Assembly (NCBI GenBank): GCA_025331435.1
Contig: JAIWNI010000046.1
Location: 1-64,000 of the forward strand
From: Choanephora cucurbitarum
Lineage: Eukaryota > Mucoromycota > Mucoromycetes > Mucorales > Choanephoraceae
DNA length: 64,000 nucleotides
Direction: 5' to 3'
The notes beneath the pieces are model-generated. The model saw nothing but the letters and a program-made list of their open reading frames with translations. It had not been told where the DNA came from and made no database searches. The first letter of the stretch is position 1. Each line of letters starts with the position of its first letter. The position numbers and the translations under genes were made by a program. Positions 58,133 through 64,000 of the stretch are shown here, one piece after another.

Positions 58133-61100
58133 CTAGTATAGAAGATGAGGAGTGAATAAACTTTGCTGACAAGGTGACACAGAACTCTTTTTTTTTAAAG
58201 CTAACCTTCTGCGCTTTTTGCCTTTAGTTCTAAATAGCTCGGTTATGTCACTTTCATAGTCTTCTTCCATCATTTGATTATCTTCAGCTGTCAAGAAAGG
58301 GGAAGAAGGAGTATCCTAAAAATAGGGTCTTGAGCTTTTTTTTTTCTTTTACTAAAAATACACAGTCCATGCATAGATTACCTCATTCTCCTTTCTATCG
58401 TCATCTTCAACCATACTAGGTGAAATTGTCTGAAGTCTTTCAAAAACCCCTTTTAGACGCTTTTGTCCATGACAAAGAACCTTTTTGTGTGTATCTGTGT
58501 TAGTAATTACTTTCAGTGGTTCTATAAAGGACCTACTTTGATTCTTTGTTTTAATCTTGCATTCTCCGCTAAAACATTGTCTAAGTCAATTGTGTCTTTA
58601 CGAGAAACAGACTCGATCAAGGGAGGTGTCGGAGAAGTTGTTGGAGAAGGCGATAGAGAAGGCGTGTTAGAAGGTAGCTGGGCATATCGCTTAAAGAGTC
58701 GAATGGCTCTATTTCTTATTTGGTATGGATCTTTCTCAAATTCTTCTTGAGCAATCAGTTTCAATAGTTTACCCATCTTAGTCTCCTAAATGTAAATAGA
58801 CTACTTGAGCCAACTGGAATATAAGTCATCTTTTTTCCTGACATACTTTAGCCAACTGAAAAGTCACATCTTTAAACTGTTCTACTTGTTTCATAATATG
58901 ATCTGCGTCTTCACACAACTAAATATCATTTAGCTTTCTCTTCAAATCCCATAGTGTGTCCAACTTACCTCTTCCTTCTTAAAGATACTCTTTCTCAACT
59001 GCTTTCTTAAACTAAGGAATGTTTGATAAGATTCCGAATTTCCTGCTTGGTCAGTTGAGTTAGCTTCATCTTCATCCTCGGAACCCGGTAAATTCGAAGA
59101 AGACGATTCAAGGAGTAAGCCTTGAGCTTTATGCTGCTCTAGTTGAATAATTCGAGTCTGCATGACTTCCTGTTTTCTTAATTTAATCTTTAGATGATCC
59201 AGTTCTTTTGCCATCCTATATTGCTTCTCCTGAAACTAAGATGGGTGAATTCCTATTGGTTAAACTCAATTGTATAGGAAGAGGAGGGACAGATAGAGAG
59301 AGAGGGGGGGAATAATTTACCTCAAGTAAGGTAGTAGATTCGATTTGGTTATTTTCTTGTTCAGATATCACAATTGCCTTTTCTAATTGGTCATTTATCA
59401 TGTCTGTCTAGAAACAAAGGAGATGTCAACGTGTCCAGCCATCATCGGGCATGTGTAACCTTACCTCTTTTTTCAAGGTGGCAAAATACAAATCCTCCAT
59501 GCGTTTCATTTCCACTTCCATTTCTTTTGTCACCTGCATACGAATATCGTGTTCTGCTCTAGTCGCTCTTGATTCGGCATCTAGCCATTTGTTCCATAAC
59601 TCCTCAAGTTGATGTATCATATGATCGGTCAAAGCCTCATCATCATCGCCCTCTTCTTCTTCATCGTCAGAGGCAATAGGTAAAGATGATGTGAGGATAT
59701 GCTTAGGCACATCTAATGCATGTTGTAGTTTGGGCTGTGACCAAGTCATGACATCTTTTGCAACGGCAGCGAATTTCATCACATGATTGTTCTCATCAAA
59801 TCCTGTATCGACAGGGTTTACATTGACAATGATGGCTGCCTTTCCGTCTCCTTCAAATGAACTTTTGAATAACTCAGTCAATTTGCTATGACGAAAGGGA
59901 ACAAGAGATGGCGCCTATTTGATATTTAAGCTCAATAAACTCTAAATTCTCTCACTCAATTCATGTTTTTTTTTCAAGAAAATAATACCTTGCCCATCTC
60001 CATTTTTACTTGATTCATTCGAAGCACTTCCATACACTGTCCAAGTACCATCAATGATTTGTTGATGTTGCCTGCTTCTTTTAACCTCTGTCCTGTACTG
60101 TTTGTATTTCGGTATCGTTCTGATCCTGCTAAATCGACTAATGACAGTTTGGATAAAGTGGCATATTCAGGTGCATGAGCCGAGTATCGAACAAGGTAAA
60201 CTGTAAATACACTGTGACTTCGACTGCTGGATTGATTCATAAGTGTAGAAAACACCTGTCGATTCTTTTGGCCGAGCTTGATCATAGTCTCTGCCTGTTT
60301 AGCTGTATATACCCGCACTAGATGAGTATCTCCAATGTATTTATGACCTGTATGCTGATCGTATTTGAGTGGTAAAGGCTGTCTCTTTTGTTGCTTGGAT
60401 TTAGTCTGTGGAGGCAAAAACAGATCAAATAGTTGTTCATTGTAGATCTCAACAAAAGAAATCCAGACAGCATACTGAAAGTCGGGATCAATGTCTATTT
60501 TAGGTATTTCTATCTCTTCTTCTACATCTTGTTGTATTTCTTGATCTGGCATATCGCTATCTTCTGTATCAACTTCTTCCTGCAATCGAATCTTATCAGA
60601 TCAAGTTGAGTCAGAGAGTTTTTTTTTTATCTGCTTACATATAAATGTCTGTTCTCTTCCATGTCATCATCATAAGGCTGTAATGAGTTATGCATTACAG
60701 GCTTGACCTGACAATCAGAGATCGATTAGAACACGATGAGATAGTATTGTGGCTTTGACTTACCTTGATGTTACCTTGGTAATGTTGAATGCTGCTAAAA
60801 ATAGTATTCATAGTGCGGGGCAATAAGCCTGCCTGAGATCCTTCTTTACCGAGCATAGTAAATGTCTTGCCAGAATTGGTCACTCCATAAGCAAAAATCA
60901 ATGCATTCTTGCCATGAAGTGTATCTTTGACTAACTCTAAGCAAGTCTCATTAAAAAACGTCTGTTGATCTATCTCTTCTCTAAAGACTCGAGTGAATCG
61001 ATATCTCTCTGGTGTCTTATGGCGAGTACGATAGGTGTTCTAATATAGACAACACATAAGTTGATAGTGAAGAGACAATGTTTTTAGTAGTACCTCAGGA

Positions 61101-61369
61101 GGTGTCATGACAACCTCGTAATTATCCAAAACATCAATATAAGGTGTCTCTGTTTGTCCTTGATGAGATTCAAACTTAGGCCGGATTCTTAGATAGGCCT
61201 TTGTTGAGGGATTAGTGCTGAATCATCGGTCAATCGGATGATCACTTACTTTGAGTGGTTCCTTTTCAGGATCATAGCTTTTATATCGTTGTGTATCGTT
61301 GAGCTGTCTTAAGGGCTTCTTTTGCCTGTTTGTTGTATGCTTTCTCAGTGACAACTCATGACGATTCAT
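58133..61369 (-). CDS. Kinesin-6 family motor (MKLP2/KIF20 or Klp9-like)
   Basis: About a dozen exons, roughly 900 residues. Exon 1: MNRHELSLRKHTTNRQKKPL. Motor: AYLRIRPKF, RYRFTRVFREEIDQQTFFNE, P-loop LIFAYGVTNSGKTFTMLG, GLLPRTMNTIF, then an acidic insertion (EEVDTEDSDMPDQEIQQDVE) between the P-loop region and AVWISFVEIYNEQLFDLF, which is the hallmark of kinesin-6. Switch I NQSSSRSHSVF, switch II LSLVDLAGSERYRN, then LKEAGNINKSLMVLGQCMEV and VPFRHSKLTELFKSSFEG. The tail is coiled coil (HMIHQLEELWNKWLDAESRA; AKELDHLKIKLRKQEVMQTR) with a Ser/Thr/Pro patch and a basic KGKKRRRL end. Known role: central-spindle elongation and cytokinesis. The stop at 58133 assumes read-through after KKRRR; an intron donor GTTAGC there would move it. 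Confidence 0.9.
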
Positions 61370-62600
61370 TCTATAGTTAATCTACAATTCCTCTTTTCTT
61401 TCTCTCTCTCGCAATATACAAAGTTGAGAAAGAGCGGCTAATCAAAAGAAAAAATGAGAATGGCGGCTTTTCTAGAGTAGGTTGGTTTCGATCAACTTCA
61501 AATGGAAAAAATTAGATGGTACAAACAAAAAGTGTCATTTCAAAAGCAATTACACAGCTGTACAATCTCAAAGAGGTTCTCTGCTTAAGTATGCCTGTAA
61601 CATAGTGTCAGGGCATCATTAGGATTGACAATTAGATATCTTTTGCAAATATCGACTGCTCTCAAAGTCAAAGGCAAAGTCAAAGCCTTCCTTCTTTCAT
61701 TAGCCTCTTCTTTCCTTGTGTTATTAACCACAGATAAAAGTATCTTGATGATACTGAGCTTAAGAGAAAGATAATAAGATGTACATGTGTTCGTATCTGC
61801 AACTAGATATCAACCTTTCAACCTGGTTAAAGATGTAATAGGGAAGCATGGCCCATAACCAGACAGCATTTTTTGAGTTGCTCATGATAACCAGATACGT
61901 CTAGAGCATAAGAAAAGAAGCCAAACTAGCAACCAAGAACAGCTTCTACAGTCTTTTCTTTTGTTTTTGGCTTTCTTCTCTTTGTATTTTGTTTGTAGGA
62001 TTTCCTAAGCTATATGTTAACGATACCTTGTGAGAACATTACTTTCTTGAACAGCTAATGCTCTAGTTTTTTGTATAAAACTAAACAACACCGACTCGAG
62101 TTCCTTTGGATTGAGCTGCAATACAGCCTAAGTTGATGTAGAAGACCGACTTGATAATGAACCCATTTTTAGGATTTAGAATCAATCGAGATTGGCTACT
62201 TATTGAAGCACGTTTCAACTTTGGTCAAGAAGTAAAATGCCTGAAAGAATTCAGGCACTCAAATGAATGTCCACCTCAACTGAAAGTAGGGAAACGTACA
62301 GTAACATCTTGCTACAAACTTAACCATAAAGCTCTTTATTCTCTTCTTTGTGTTTTGTGTTTGCTAAACATGCTATCAAGCAACTGCCAAATACAATAAG
62401 GTTTAAGTAAGAAATTGAAGCTATCACTAAATGAACGTCTTTTGGATAAAGACTTTCAGCAGCTTATCGAAGTAGAAGGTGCAAAGATAAAGACTAGTGA
62501 CGGTTTTTACTGATTTGTTGATTTCATAGTCCGTGTATAGGTTCCATATGGTACTCTTTTTCTCTTAGTGTACAATCGATTTCCGGAAATAGTGTATCTA
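61370..62600. other. Divergent intergenic region, kinesin-6 / Trm3-like
   Basis: Promoters of both genes. Minus-strand leader pyrimidine tract at 61382-61425. An 82-codon open frame at 62151-62399 has no recognisable features. No repeats or RNA genes identified. Confidence 0.45.
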
Positions 62601-64000
62601 ATGGATTTTGCGTCTACACCTTTTCAAGACCTGCTTATCCAAAATGCCGGACAAGACCAATTACTCGGGTTTTTGAAGCAGCTAGACGAACAATACAGAA
62701 ATGCTACAGACGAGACTTCGCGATTGGGGACATTGCAGATCGTCTTGCCCATGTTAAAAGCGCACTTGTTGCACTTAAACAACGCTGAAGCCGAAGACGC
62801 CTGTCTTGAAGAATATCTGAAGCCATGGATAATTTTAGCAATGACTCAGGATGCTTCTGTTTCCGCTGAAAGCATTCAACTCTTGATCAAATCAACTGCT
62901 TGGATGATGGCTCGATCAATGGTGTCACAACATAGCAAATTTGGTCAACAAATGCTTTTGCTCTTGTTACAACAACTCATTTTAGCCATGGAATTAGAGC
63001 CTGATTTTGTGGATCTCAAGCCATTGGATTTAGTTGAATCTAATTTGAAAGATGACAAGCATGCTGATCTCTGGGATCAATTGAAACAGCTATCAGACCA
63101 AGATGCCACAAACACGACTACTTTACATCTCGACTATTGTTTAGCTATCTTGAATCAATTTGTGCGCGATTTGAATGAACATGAAGAGTTCAAGGAATTT
63201 GAGCAAGAAGGAGATAAATTGGGTGTGTGGATGCATACTATTTTCACAGTTGCTGTTGCTATGATTCCTTGTACCGACGTCGGCATGCGCAACAAATTGG
63301 GTCATGATCTCTTACCCAATTTACTTCGTTGGCAGTCTAAACTACCATGGACGCATCAGGTTAAGTGGTGTACTGTAAGTCTCTACGCTTTTTTTTTTTA
63401 TCTTCAATAGGCTGACATTCTTCTTTCTTTTTTCGAAGATGCTATGGGACCGTACACTTGAGATTTATGCTTTGCCTGCCACTAATTTATTGCGACTTGA
63501 GATCTATGGATTGATTGCTCGCTTTTTTGATTCCTATTTCGGTATCGATCGTACAGGCCAAGTCCGTCATGATCTTCGCTTTGACGTCAATTTCTTTCGC
63601 ATCCTACAAAGCGGTCTTCAGTCAACTGATTCTCTAGCACGCAAATACTCTACTTATATATTGAAGCGAATCATTGATTTCACTGAAAAGAACCCTGATC
63701 TTTCGAATCAGCCTTGGACTCCTTTCTTCAGTTGGGATTATACTCAATCGCAACAGTATTTGGAACACTGGGATGATTGGTTTTTGTTGTACGACATTAT
63801 GCATGAAAGTGTCATTCATCTTGTGGAGCCTGTCTTACCTCGGTTCGAAACATTGATCCGTGCCGATCTATTGGATGCTTCTTGGTGGATCTTGTTATTC
63901 TATCGTGGCTTTCAAAACGATGTAGCCTCCGTCAAAAAAGGCTTGCTTGAATTCATTTTCTCAAGACAACAGCCTGACGTGCTTCAAAAGATGGGTGTTC
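62601..64000 (+). CDS. TARBP1/Trm3-type tRNA 2'-O-methyltransferase, N-terminal part (runs off window)
   Basis: Exon 1 from the ATG at 62601 (MDFASTPFQDLLIQ) to 63374, a 64-nt intron, and exon 2 from 63439 to the window end, still open. Over 440 residues are seen. The text is helical-repeat: LYALPATNLLRLEIYGLIAR, LARKYSTYILKRIID, NQPWTPFFSWD, WDDWFLLYDIMHESVIHLVE and PVLPRFETLIRADLLDASWW. The block WxDWFLLYxxxxExxxHxxxPVLPR is typical of the N-terminal half of TARBP1/Trm3. The SPOUT methyltransferase domain that makes Gm18 in tRNA would lie beyond the window. Without it the call rests on this helical region; another large HEAT-like protein is the alternative. Upstream in-frame sequence begins with a non-ATG codon, so 62601 is the first ATG. 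Confidence 0.72.

Noticed and set aside
62151..62399. 82-codon ORF upstream of the Trm3-like gene
   Set aside because: No domain and no continuation by splicing; intergenic composition.

Overview
This window is nuclear DNA from a filamentous fungus, most probably an early-diverging one of the Mucoromycota (Mucorales type). The base composition is AT-rich. Protein genes carry many short introns, mostly 50-80 nt, with GTAAGT-like donors and TAG/CAG acceptors. UTRs are rich in poly-T, GA and GAAA tracts. Decayed transposons and Mucorales-style repeated coding sequence lie between genes. I rebuilt gene models by joining reading frames at plausible splice sites and checking that conserved motifs run across the joins. 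No sequence search was possible.

Layout. 1-31.4 kb is a gene-dense housekeeping block: a CreC/WDR20-type WD40 protein (+), a Pumilio-family RNA-binding protein (-), a mitochondrial apoptosis-inducing-factor oxidoreductase (+), a bHLH transcription factor (+), a very long golgin-like coiled-coil protein (+), ribosomal protein uS15/Rps13 (-), the giant U3 snoRNP protein Utp10/HEATR1 (+), Paf1 (+), an Ett1-like protein (-) and a RasGAP (-). 31.4-35.7 kb is a gene-poor island with decayed coding sequence. 35.7-40.5 kb holds a tubulin-tyrosine-ligase-like protein (+), a DnaJ protein (-) and a tetraspanin (-). 40.8-47.5 kb is a second gene-poor island. It contains relics of a Mutator-like (MULE) transposase and of a Ty3/gypsy RNase H, plus an LTR-like segment that carries a regular array of short hairpins. 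47.5-53.5 kb holds the mitochondrial helicase Suv3, a 63-residue MG-start small protein and a PAS-domain kinase, all on +. 53.9-55.0 kb is a small transposon graveyard: a Tc1/IS630-type DDE relic, a complete short terminal-inverted-repeat element, and a decayed gene with a PD-(D/E)XK-like signature. 55.8-64 kb holds an alpha-arrestin (+), a small basic ORF (-), a kinesin-6 (-) and the 5' part of a TARBP1/Trm3-type tRNA methyltransferase (+) that runs off the window.

Functional links. Rps13 and Utp10 are divergent across only 234 bp and share a promoter with an A5T6 element resembling the yeast rRNA-processing element, which fits co-regulation of ribosome biogenesis. Paf1 and the Ett1-like gene converge with 20 bp between stops, and the TTL-like and DnaJ genes converge with about 12 bp, so antisense 3' ends are likely. 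CreC (deubiquitination cofactor), the PAS kinase and the alpha-arrestin all belong to families that act in nutrient signalling, but they are scattered rather than clustered.

The most unusual structure is the hairpin array at 42495-42906. Short stems of different sequence sit between the same flanking words, ACAATA on the left and ACACTA on the right, at a spacing of about 60-70 bp. The stems change on both sides together, which is what selection for structure would produce.
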